Shown: piece by piece, positions 1-11,591 of the stretch
How the letters are laid out: every line of letters starts with the position of its first letter
Position numbering within the stretch: the stretch's first letter is position 1
NCBI GenBank assembly: GCA_038496675.1
Contig: CM076659.1
Location: 24,025,485 to 24,089,484 of the forward strand
Length of the DNA: 64,000 nt
Reading direction: 5' to 3'
From: Rachycentron canadum
Taxonomy: Eukaryota > Chordata > Actinopteri > Carangiformes > Rachycentridae
Notes under the pieces: model-generated
Databases searched by the model: none
What the model was told of the DNA's origin: nothing
The model's input: the letters and a program-made list of their open reading frames with translations, nothing else
Position numbers and translations under genes: made by a program

Positions 1-698
1 GTGACTTGTCACATTCAGGTAGAAGATGACCCTTTTCTTCCAAACCTTTCACTTTGACTGTTGGCCTTGGAGATGAGACAATGTTGCACTGTTGCAGCTG
101 CATGGGTTGTTTGCAGGCTGGCGTGGAGTGACTCTCAACTTCGTGGACATGTTTATTTCCTCCATGGAAAGCAAGTCCACAAGTCTCACTGTCTGGAGCC
201 TGAGGGGGCACTGCTTGTTTAACAAGAGGTAATAACATGTCTGATTGACTCCTATGAGCAGGCAGAGAGACTGGCATCATAGTCTGTAGTGTCCTGCCAG
301 CATGAGGGGTATTATTGGTTGCATTCACAACTATTTCATGGTGATGTGAGTGTGTATACGTCTCAGCCAGATTACAAGGGCGTCTTGATGCGTCAGAGTA
401 TGCACAATGTTTAGATGGACTTTGCTCCTGTTCACCAGGCTCACCGCTGACCCTTACATTGCTGCAGTTAGTTTCTCTGACAGGAAGAGTTGTAGTACAG
501 CTCTCACTGACACCCCCCTTTGGCCAACCCTGGCAGGTGTGACCTGGTCCTCCAGCCAATCTGGAGGGTTCTACTGTGAGTGTGAAGCTCCTGGAGGTGT
601 CAAAGAGGGACTGACCAGAGAGGGGTGATTCCAAGGAAACGGTTCCCCTCTGTTGGTTCAGCTCCAACACAGGATGCCTGGCTTCCGCCATGGAAAAC
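1..698 (-). CDS. First coding exon of an unrecognised gene, cut by the window edge
   Basis: On the minus strand an ATG at 691 in a good Kozak context (CCATGGC) opens a frame that stays open for 230 codons to base 1, far longer than chance would usually allow. The exon appears to begin at 698, after a pyrimidine-rich tract ending in TTAAAG, so this would be the exon carrying the start codon; it has no donor before the edge and must be longer than 698 bp. The protein starts MAEARHPVLELNQQ and is rich in Ser, Thr, Pro, His and Gln, with scattered Cys. I see no signal peptide, membrane segment or known domain, so the visible part looks largely disordered. It lies downstream of ndst2 in the same orientation. 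I do not recognise the family and propose no function. Confidence 0.62.
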
Positions 699-1448
699 CT
701 TTAAGAAGAAATGAAACAGAGTGTGGATGTTTCACACTTGATCAACTCAGAGACAACACACACAATACTTTTAATGGCAGCTAGACTCCAAACTCTCAAA
801 TTATGCTCAGACTAGTCCTTAACTGGCTGCCCATCCAAGTCAGGCCAGATTTAAAATAATTATCACAAACCTTTGGACAGTTATCAAGCATCACATGCAC
901 CCCACTCACAGAAGGCTGCTCCTTTATAAACTCTGCTTGATGAACCTGATGGGGGCCCCTAGGTAAAAATTAATTTTTTAATGTAGTAGTTTGACCTGTG
1001 TCTGGGAAAGACATTTTATCACAACAGAGTAACTCTTTAAATCATGTAACCAAACCCGAAACACAATCTGAGTGAAGATGCCTGACATCTACTGGTGAGA
1101 TCAGGAACTGAGTCACCTACAAATGTTGAGTCCTGGACCAAGAGTGATCATGACACTGAGTAACCTTGTTTTTCACCAATAAATGTCAGGTCCCAGTATG
1201 GTTACTACCCATTTAATCATTTAATCTTGACCTTTTATTAGATATTATTATATTATATTATTATAGTTTTATCCTGTTTTCTTTTTATGCTTCTTTTATT
1301 TCTGTTGAGCACATAGGCTGACCTCTGTGCATAATAATGTGCTGCACAAATAAATTTGCCTTATTTGGCAATGTGAAATAAATTTACGATCAGTGAAAAT
1401 TACGTGTCAAGTCAGAACCACAGAGACTGAGATGACAGTGCCACTCAC

Positions 1449-1479
1449 TGTCCACGCCATGTCCTGTACTCTGTTCACA
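1449..1479 (-). other. Candidate 31-bp 5' exon of the left-edge gene
   Basis: On the minus strand a TTTTCCAG acceptor precedes base 1479 and a consensus GTGAGT donor follows base 1449. This leaves a 31-nt segment that could be a small exon in front of the start-codon exon at 698. It contains its own ATG (ATGGCGTGGACA); after splicing that frame would overlap the main start in another phase and end in a stop, so it would be an upstream ORF. A further GTAAGC donor follows base 2637 and could end a first exon. This rests only on splice-site appearance. Confidence 0.3.
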
Positions 1480-4115
1480 CTGGAAAAGAGACAAAATGAA
1501 TAAACTCAAAACACTCACATACCTACAGCTACTAATAGTGTGCATGCTTATATAACAGCTGAGACATTATGTAATGCATTGTGCAAAATCACAGAGTGAT
1601 TTGTCAAGTGGCTTGATCAGATAATTGGGATAAATGTTACAGAGCAGCATCAAACAGCAGAGCATCACAAAAGAAAGCCCAAATGCTACATGGAACAACA
1701 ACACCCTCATTCTGACAAGAAAAAAACAAAAACAAACAGATGAGGGGGAATATGCAATATCACTCTTGATGGTTAGCCTAGCAAAACATAAAGGGGAAAC
1801 AACTAGCCTGGCACTGTCCAGGGCTCAGAAATGCACCTCTCAAAACCTCTACAGCTCATCGATTTTATACCTATCTAACACAAATGTAAAAATGACAGTT
1901 TGTGACTGCATTGCTGGCTAGTGCAGGTAGCCACGATACAGTTGATGGGCGCAGGTTATAGTTTCTGGACATGGGCATTTCTGCCAAACCTCACTGTCAC
2001 TATAAGAGCCTGCACACATATTTGAACACTGGACAGAACCAGGCCAGCAGTTTCCACCTGCTTCCAGTATTTATTTTAAACTAAGCTAACCACATCCTCT
2101 CCAACTCTGTCCACAGAGACATAGTCAGGAAAGTGGTGTTGTTGTCACCCTCAGAAAGAAGGTAAATCAGTGAACTTTTCAGAATTAGTTCATATTTTAA
2201 AATAGTTGAAGGGTCATTCTGATAATGTGAACAGCTGACTGGGTCCAGATTACATCATGAAAGCGGATGGCATTTTAAAGCTTTAACTCCAAAATCTGGA
2301 GTACAATTTTGAATTAGAAATTTAAATGACCAATTCTGGCACATGGATATAGTCTCAGGAATCAACACATAGTTTCTCAAATTTAAAAAAAATCCATAAA
2401 TTATCACAGGAGGCGGGCACCCTTGAACCAGAACCAAAGACTTTTACATCACACCCTTCTCATGATCAGATTCACACACATGAACACAGAACAATAAAAT
2501 CTAAATAACAATATGCTTCCACAAACAGTTAGAACACAGTTAGAATACAATAAGAAGTACATACATGCACATACATACAAGTTCTTGTATTCCTCAAGAG
2601 AAAAGAGGATTTGACCACTTTCATCCACCAGCTTACCTCTCACAGTGATTTATTTTTCTCTGAGCCTCTATTCTCTTCTCTTTCCTCTCCCTTTCGGATC
2701 AGTAGGGTGATGGATGCAGTTCCTTAGAAAGCCTTCCTCCTCCTTCACCTCCTCCTTCTCACATCCACAGGTGACCTCTCTCCCTCTCTCGTTATCTTTA
2801 ACTCCACACCATTCACTAAGCAGCCAGAGATCACTCTCTTCTCCCCCTCCTTTGTCTCAGCAGCCCCTGGCTGTGCACAAGATGGAGACCTTGAGATAAT
2901 CCTCTCCTACGTCTGATTACAAATGTGAGGATACAATCTTCAAATCGCTGTCCTGTAATGGAGAGTTGAGCTGTTAGTGGGTGATTTATCCAGCTGTAGT
3001 GGGAGATGGATGGAGGGGGAGGGGGAAAGATAATGAGAGAAAAGACTCAGACAGCCAGTGTCATTGTCCTTGCACCTGGGAAGAGGGCAGCAGGGCTGAT
3101 GAATGAATGTGTGCACTAGAGAGAAAATAAAGAAAACGTTCCACTCTTTCTCTTTCTTTGGCTCTGCTCTCCACTCCTTTATATCTTAACTCACACACAC
3201 TGATCTCAGTTACTGCTTTAGTTTCACACACTGTTGTTCTCTTGCTCAACCACCCTGCAACCCTCCCACCAACACCAACCCACTCTCCACCACTATTACC
3301 GTTGCTATGGAAACTGCAATACTCAGTGAGCCTGTATATCTGTGTTTTTTTTCAGGCAGCAATGAGACCACAGACAAATCAGCTGGGAACTGCTCGTGCA
3401 CATGTTTGTGGTTGACTCATCTGCAGCTAATTTCACACATCAGCTCACTGTTTCTCAATTCCATCTATAGTCTGAGAGCATGGACCACACAAATGACCAT
3501 GATGAGATGTTAATGTGACAAGACCAATGAGCAATACTCTAATGGTCAGTTACAAGTTTAAAGACAGTTGATCCATGGACTGTTTCTTATCTTATATGTT
3601 TCAGACAAGATTCATTCTGTGATAAAGTTAAAAATATCGTGTGGTCTTTGTGTTTAAAATAGTTTAATAACAGCAGAGACTCGTGTTATGTTGAAAGCTG
3701 TTAAAATGCTAAGAAGTCTTTAATTTATTCATTGTTTATTTCATTATCTGTTATTAAAATTGAAGCTATAGTGATCTGCAAAGTAGTCTTCATCTGCCAG
3801 ACTGATTTTGTTGTTGATTGCAAAATAGTGTTGACTTCTGTTCACAGTAGTCACTCATACACATTACCACCTCAGTGATGTTCCTGGGGTCTCATAGTCG
3901 ACGTGACCATGAAACTTCAGCTTCTTGAAGGAACGTCTTCCCTGGTCTATTCTCAGTTGCCAGTCTCGGACATTGGAAAGTGAGCCTGCTGATCCTATTG
4001 ATGGGCATTAGTAGGGCTTCTGTCCAGATTTGAGGAAGGATCCCAGAGGACTGTGAACAGCAAATCTGCCTTGGTTCAACCAATAAACTCCTCTTGTTTC
4101 TACCTGCATCTTAAT
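1480..4115. other. Spacer with no recognised gene
   Basis: AT-rich sequence without a convincing coding exon. The short open frames here have neither homology that I recognise nor paired splice sites. The stretch presumably includes the promoter and first exon of the left-edge gene; 2640-2900 is markedly pyrimidine-rich on the plus strand (TCTC and CCTC runs). Confidence 0.5.
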
Positions 4116-4119
4116 CTGC

Positions 4120-4225
4120 TCAGGGGTCATTCACATGCAAGCACAGGGAAAATCTGCAAATCCTGCAGAGAAAGGCCACAGGCCCAGGAATCAAACCCAG
4201 AACCTTCTTGCTGTGAGATGACAGT
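4120..4225 (-). repeat. SINE-like repeat fragment
   Basis: The sequence contains the blocks 'tcaaacccagaaccttcttgc' (split) and 'tgtgagatgacagtgctaacc' (split), which match the minus-strand reading of the dispersed repeat seen in full at 17693-17985. The fragment ends where the Tc1 scrap begins. Confidence 0.6.
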
Positions 4226-4530
4226 GCTAACCTTCAGAAGTCTAGTGGAGTCCATGCCTTGATGGGTCATGGCATGGGTCTGAGGGTGGCAGTGTTTCCC
4301 AGCAGAACATTGCCCAAAGCACCACTGCCTTCTTCCCATAATGCATCCAAGTGATGCACATGCACCTGTCCATCCACATGATGTGAAAGAAAACATGATT
4401 CATCAGACCGAGACACTTTCTTCCATTGCTCTGTGGTCCAGTTCTGATGCACACCTGCCCATTGTAGGTGGTTTCATTTTTCAGACAGGGTCAGCATGGC
4501 CACCCTGGCCAGTCTGCAGTTATGCAGCAT
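4226..4530 (-). mobile_element. Tc1-like transposase fragment
   Basis: Minus-strand translation gives pieces of a Tc1/mariner DDE transposase: NWTTEQWKKV, then SDES, then FCWET, spread over two frames. This is the central catalytic part of the protein with both element ends missing and several frame breaks. By wording it belongs to the same family as the relics at 10664-11352 and 47857-48474. It is dead. Confidence 0.75.
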
Positions 4531-5639
4531 CACACACAACAAAATAAAACAAAAATAAAATTCTATATGTTTGTATGCTGTATTTTTTTCATCAGTTTTA
4601 AACATACAATATTGATGATGGAATTGATGGAAAAGGGGTCTGAAAAGTGAAGCCAGTGCTGAAAGTGCATTAAACTTATATTCTATCTAATCGCCATCAG
4701 ACTGTGACAATTTTGTGTTGTTGTGTTGTATTGAATTAAATTTTCATGTGAAAATAACCCTACTTCTCACTTGATTTATTAGCTCAATAAACATTTTTCT
4801 AATGAGTTTATGGTCTCAGTCACTAGTTTCAAGTCTTCAATACAACATGATATGGGGACGCTTAGCTACCCCAGGATTGATAGACTGTCCCACACACAGC
4901 AACATCAACAATCAGCATAGAGCCAAGAGCTGGTCAGATCCTGCTCCTAACCTACCCTGTACTCCTAAGAAAGTGGATGAAATCTTATAGTAATTTAGTG
5001 GAGGCTTCCTTTTAACCAAGGAGATTTTGTTTTGCTCAGGGGCAGAACATGTGCAAATCTACCATCTGGTGGTAACAACAACAACACCAACACATTTTCT
5101 CTGGATATTCTGGATACACAAATAGCCACTGCCTACAATACCCTGTTATGGCAGAACCCTCTGGTGCGTGTGTAAGTCATTACATGAATTTCACATTACT
5201 GCATCCCCATCACCTTATTTGACTTGATTTACTGACTACTGTCACTAGCGTAATGTCAGAGCTCTCCAGCATGAGAACCCTGTGGCCTCTCTGATATTGC
5301 TCAGAGAGTCCATCTGTATTGTTGTGGTATTTTCCTTCTTGTATACTATTGTGTATTCATAGGCCCTCAAAGACACAGCCTATCTCTGGATCCTAGGAGA
5401 TACCATTTGTCCTCATCTGTGTTTGTCCTGTATTTCATCCTCCCCCTGACTGATAAGAGTCTGCTCCCCGGGTTTTCCCTTTCATAATCGCCCGCCTCCC
5501 CTTTAGATTTTGCTGTGCTAGCTGAGCATTTTGACCTGCACGCTTGCACACACTGAAACATGGCTAGTTTTACCGCACTTGTGAGGTTTCAGGTTTCAGG
5601 GAGATGTTAGTTACTCATGTCCCAAACATGGGTAATCTG

Positions 5640-6190
5640 CTAACAATGCTGTGTCATCCAGAGAACCAAGTGGTAACCCACTGTGGCGTTACCCATTGGT
5701 TTATGAACTGCTATTTCAAAGTTTGTAAATTGGTGGTCGCCATCTTGGTTTTTCAAAATCAGAATAACCCATATTTGGAGGAGAAGGTGGAGCTGAGGAG
5801 GAGTGAGGGGTGGATGTATTGGGATGGACTCTATCCTGATTGTCAGGCAGATCAGCATGTGTGGTATAGTCTGTCAGTCACAGAGTTATCCACATACTTA
5901 CTGCTTTATCATCTATTTTCCTCTCAATGGGACCATCATTTAAAAAAAAAAAAGAGTATCATGTTGTATTGAGGAAGACTTAAAAGTAATGATAAATTCA
6001 TTAGGAACACTTCTACTGAGGTAATAAATCAATTGAGAAGTAGGGACATTTCCTCAGAATTCTATAAAAATAGAATCTCTTTACCACCAGTGGAGTCACC
6101 CCTTCATGGTCATTACACAGAATACATATTCAAGGCACCAGCATTGGTTTCATTGGTCCATTTTTATACAGTCTCTGTAGGTAACAGCAG
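5640..6190 (+). repeat. Dispersed repeat, copy 1
   Basis: Blocks such as 'cattggtttatgaactgc', 'gtcgccatcttggttttt' and 'catatttggaggaga' recur in the same order at 56320-56540, together with a shared downstream block around 'accagtggagt'. This is a short interspersed element common in fish. The 122-codon open frame across it (5604-5972) is incidental. Confidence 0.6.
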
Positions 6191-6239
6191 CAATGACACA
6201 TTTCTTCTTCTGCATACAGAAATAGCCACTGGCCACAGT

Positions 6240-9200
6240 TCTCGCAGCAGAGCCCTCTGGTAGTTAATAATAATAATAATACACATTACTGCAGATCTCC
6301 TGCTGGGTGACATGCTGGGATTCAAAATATTTGGGAGAGGATGCAGATTGGTATCAGGCGTCATCTTAATGACAACATAAGATGAACGTACGCTGTGAGC
6401 AGCAAAATGCACTGAAATGACAGATGATAGAAGAAGAGAGGAGAACAGATTTAAAGGTTTGCAGGGACATTACGATTGGTTGGTTGAGATTGTGTCGAGG
6501 ACGGATTAGTTGCCGACCACCTTAAGTCAGCTGACTACAAGGAGTGGGACGAGAAAGGGAGGAACCGAGTGAACTGTGAACTGTCTTCCAGATTGAACCA
6601 ACGTCTCCTCACCCACATTCACCTAATATCCTCACTGGGATTGAACCCACTGACTCCAAGCTTCTACTACCTTCGACATTTGGTAAACTGATGGTTAAAA
6701 TGCTTGTTACTGTGAATTATCTTTGTAACACTATTCATGACCCCAGTGACACGAGCGGAGATTAGAGTTGTGTGCATGTGTTTGTGGAGGGATTTAAATT
6801 CTTTGGGTGGCTGACATCTGTGCACAGATTAAGGCCAAGATTTTCTCGGAGCATCTCTGTGTGCGCTTCTGTACAACGTTTCACTGTGGTTTTTTTATCA
6901 TGTTTCAGTCTCCAGTCCCATCTGTATTTCAGGTTGCTGTCGGGGGCTGTTGGGGAACCAACCAGTCAGCCCACAGCATGACCATTACTCTTCAAACCCT
7001 CACACTCACACACATTCACATTCAGCTGGCTGCAGACCTTCTACAGGCAGGAGCAGTTTACATATACATACAGCTGTAAGGGAGGAGAAACAAAAAAAAC
7101 AGTGTAAACCTGCAGAGTCAGTAAGACACAATTTATCATGTCTCATTTTATTGCTCTTTGTGCGTTTATGTGAACACTTGTGGCTCCAGAGTTGAAAATA
7201 AAAAAATTTAAAACTTTTTTTTTTCTTGTTATGACATTTCTTGTAGTGGCTTGTCCTTTTCACTAAGTCTGTCCCTATATCCACCCCTAAGGGACAAGAA
7301 TAGTGACTGTGTGGTGTGTGTGTGTGTTAGGCAGCATGTCCCTCATATTTAAAAATGTTGTATTTGCTTTGGAATGGTGTTCAATGGTAAGTGTGTAGAA
7401 ACTCTCTACAATGTAATGACGTTAGTGGTGACAAACAGCGGCAGAGAAGCTTCTTTTTTTTTTTTTTCTTAAATGGGAAACCTTGCACCAGCTGACAGCA
7501 GTTAGCCTTCTTAAAACATCGCAGAATCATGTGGTTTGATGTGGCAGTTGGATCTCTGGCGTAAAGCCTGATGGTTGAATATTTTGATATTCACTTCCCA
7601 TCAAGGTGGGTGATGTAAAAAGAAGCTGCAGCATTCATGTCCAACTTCCCTGTTTATTAGAGATGATACAGCGTTGGTCTTTTTTACATTTATACAAAAC
7701 AAACAGAAAACAACAAGACTCCATACTGGCTCTGATTACTGTTCTTGTGACGTTGGTGGGTTACTGTTGTTGAGAGAAGTCAGTGTGTGTGTGTGTATGT
7801 GTATTTGTGTGGGGTAAATTTTGTTTTGTTTTTTCAGAAGGTATTTAACATCCAATGGGTTCTTTCTTTACCCAGGCTGGAACATTCATTGGTTAAGGTC
7901 TCTCACAGTCAAACTCAACCCAGCTCTGGTCCAGATTTGTGCCTAATGACCACATCATGTAAGAATCAGTGAACAGCTGCTTAACTATTTATCACTATTA
8001 AAATGGTGAAAACATTTTTTGAGTGATGATAAAATAAAGAGAACCATTTAATGATAATGGTCCTCATGACTAAAAACACGTTTCTTTGAAAATCTGACCA
8101 CACAATAGCTAATAGTTGTAAATAACTTAACTGACTAGTTTTGTCCCCTCTGCTTTTATAATGAGTCTTCATACTACACTACCCATGAGCATCAGCAGCT
8201 TTCTCAACTCTGAAAACATTAATAACCGTTAGTCAATGTGACCAAATCAAACTGTTAATGCGACCCAAACCACTCACCTCAGTACAAAAATCTGAAGTGA
8301 AACCACAAGTTTTCAAGCTTTGATCCAGATACACAAAAATATCTAAACATGGAATTCTGTAGGTGAAAAATCACAATGTAAGTGATCTGAAATATAAGCT
8401 GGGGAATGGAAGGAGATGCAGCCACAGTGGAGAATGTCTCAGTGAAGAGAGGAAGTCTCATAAGCTGCTCACCGATGGCTGTTTCTCTGAAGTGAAGTTA
8501 GTTTGGGCACAGCCTAGACCAAATCTAAAAATGAAAACCAAATTGACCAATCATCCATTCAACGTTGTCCATTCCATTCAATGTTTCTACAATTGGACAT
8601 ACTGTGAGGACAAAAGGTAACAGCAGCCTGTCTGCTGCCACTACCTGGAGGCCTGTGTGTTTGTGGGCCCTTTGCAGGCCTGGTATTAACATCCATCTCA
8701 GGTGACCTGATCACCAGTGGATGCATTTGCGATCTGATGAGTCAAACCACATTCAGAGGTGGTCTGGGACATATATGGCCATATTCTTTATGCAGTGTGA
8801 ATGCATGTGTGTCCTAGGCCACACTGAAGGACAGCCTTCTCTACTGAGTCCTCTCAAGGACTGCCTATTCTACTGATGTCCTCTGCCACAGTCTGATTCA
8901 ACTCAAGTTTCATAATGAAGGGAAAATATTCCAAATTGTATAAAACCTTATTTCACTGTCAAGTTGTGAGTTCACTCAGCCCCTCCATGCCCTCTCTTAC
9001 ACACAGACACAAATACACACACACACACAGAAACACATTGACAGTTGACCCGTCAGTCTGATTGGCTAAAAACAACACTGAATACCTGTTTATTTGCATA
9101 TAAACCAGGTGTGAACTAACAAACTAAGAGCCGACCACTATCACCGAAGACACATGTTAATGCAGGTCTGAACAGGGCCAGAGAACTCTGGACCAGGATA

Positions 9201-9300
9201 TGCACTGTCTGCTTCCGGCATTCTGTTTTCCACCTGCCCCTGAAACCTAACAATTGCTTTTGAAAATAGACTTCTTTACTATCATTCTTGTAGATGAGAC
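6240..9300. other. Spacer downstream of ndst2, no gene recognised
   Basis: No exon, RNA gene or complete element recognised. It holds a short trinucleotide run (ATA/TAA) near 6265-6282, homopolymer T tracts near 7215 and 7451, a TG run near 7781 and a CA run near 9015. Open frames are short and lack splice context. Confidence 0.5.
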
Positions 9301-9313
9301 ATGGGTGTCTTTT

Positions 9314-9319
9314 TTTATT
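9314..9319 (-). promoter_or_regulatory. Candidate polyadenylation signal of ndst2
   Basis: An AATAAA hexamer on the minus strand lies about 475 bases past the ndst2 stop codon. Another lies near 9090-9095. Which is used cannot be told from sequence. Confidence 0.4.
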
Positions 9320-9794
9320 AATGTTACTCCTGTGTCCAGTGTTACACTCCACATTAGCGTCATCTTCCTGTGACTTTCCCTTCTCACAGTAAGGCAGTCT
9401 GATCTGTTCTTTCTGCCTCAAACCTCTGGATCCACAGCAAACTGGTATGTGCAGTGTCAACTCCCAACTCTTCTCATCCCATACACACAGTCTGAGGCTG
9501 ACAGCTGCCCAGTGCTTGCAGGAAGTTGGCAAGAGGTCATGGGCTGCAGGGAGTCCACTGGGATCCTTCTCCAGCTGGGACCAACACTATTAGAAAGGTC
9601 TCATGCGGTCTTCTTTTTGCCACAGAACAGGAGCACTAGTAACATCAGCTCAAACTGTGTAGCTCTTTTAGTGAGTGCTGCTGTTGGTTCCAGATTAGAT
9701 AGTCCTGTCTAATCCACAGCCAAGTGTTGGCTCATTCACAGACTCCATTCCCAGCTCCTTTGTGGTGTGTTAGTATGTCTGTCACCCTGTGGCC

Positions 9795-11512
9795 TCAGCT
9801 CCAGCTGGTGCTCTGGAGTTCTTGGCGGAGCCAGGACGGCAGCGGTTGGCCCAACCGATTCAGCAGACGTAGCAGCTCCATGTTATGCTCACGGTAGTAC
9901 TCAGCCAGAAAGGCACGCGACTGTGGGTACAATCAGATCATACACAGGAAATTTCAGAGATCAAGTGAAGGAGGAAAAAATATCTGAAACAACAAACAGA
10001 TGTTCAAAGTGCATCCATTAATGGTTTGCTTTCTCAAGTTGGTGGCTGTTGAGAACGCTTGAGAAACTCAATGATGGAAACTTTTAAAAGCAATTACTTT
10101 TCCTAAAACAACTGGACAATGTAGGTTTTAACAAACTCAAATAGCGCATCTGTAGGGACCTATTTTCAACAGAGGATCTAAAAATAAATAAATCTTAATG
10201 GACAGGTTGTAGCTGTAAGAACACATATTCACCACAAGTTCACTATCGGTGACATGTCATCTGTGTTAGTTTGTGACGTCAATGTATTCCTGAGTCTCAG
10301 TTATTAACTTGGTGAGTATGATGTTATTTTTACAGACAGAATGGATGATGAATACTTTAGAAAATAAGATTGAAGATTTGGTTAAACAAAAATGATTTTC
10401 AAGAGCTCATGCACACGCCCGAAGTGTACCTCAGCACTCATCTCTGGGTACTTCCTGCCTTTACTCTTCCCCAGACATTTGGCTCGACCTCCTTCCACCC
10501 GCTGACACCAGAAACCTTTGCTGTCATCGTACCTGCAGATACATGATATATTCCACTAAAACAAGTCTCGTATGCAGGTTATAGAAAGCTTCAGGAAATG
10601 CATGGAAACATTGAACCCATTGACACAGGTTCTCCAGATGTACAGGGAGTATAAAACAATCTGCCATAGCATTATGACCACCTGCCTAATATTGTATAGG
10701 TTCCCTTTTGCCACCAAAACAGTCCTGACCCATTGAGGCGTAGACTCTTCTAGACATCTGAAGCTGAACTGTGGTATCTGGACCAAGACCTTAGCAGCAG
10801 ATCCTTTAAGTCCTGAAGTTGTGAGGTGGAGCCTCCATGGATCAGACTTGTTGGTCCAGCTCATCCCACAGATGCTGGATTGGACTGAGATCTGGGGACT
10901 TTGGAGCCAAGTCAACACCTTGAACTGGTTGTTGTTCCTCAAAGCTCCTGAACCATTGTTGCAGTGACAGGGAGCATTATAGACTCGGTCTTCAACAAAG
11001 CTGTCAAAGGCAGGACTCCAGGTTTCTCAGCAGAAGATTGCCCAAAGCATTACACTGCCTTCTTCCTTTCAGTTTTAAACACCCATGAATATCTTTGAAT
11101 TTACATTAACATCCCATATGAGCTATAGTTTTGGAGATACTCTGAACCAGTTATCCGGCCATTACAATTTGGCCCTTGTCAAAGTCGCTCCCATCCTTAC
11201 ACTTGACTATTTTTCCTGCTTCAATACATCAGCCTGAAGAACAAGATCTTTACTTGCTGCCAAATAAATCCTACCCACTGACAGGTGACATTGCAATAAG
11301 ATAATCAATGTTATTCAATTCATCTGTTAGTGGTCATAATGTTATTGGTGTATGTGAGACAGAGTATGTTACAAACATTAGAGCCTGGGTGTAGTTGAAG
11401 ATGGGAGTAACACCAAGGAATCTCTGGATTCCCTCCATCACCAGAGCTGGGTTGGACCGCAGCAGAGCCCCGTCCACAATGTGCAACTAGAACGAACACG
11501 AACACACGAACG

Positions 11513-11591
<79 letters not shown>

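Noticed and set aside
9116..9532. 138-codon minus-strand open frame
   Set aside because: It falls in the likely ndst2 3' UTR or just beyond, with no recognisable domain or splice sites.
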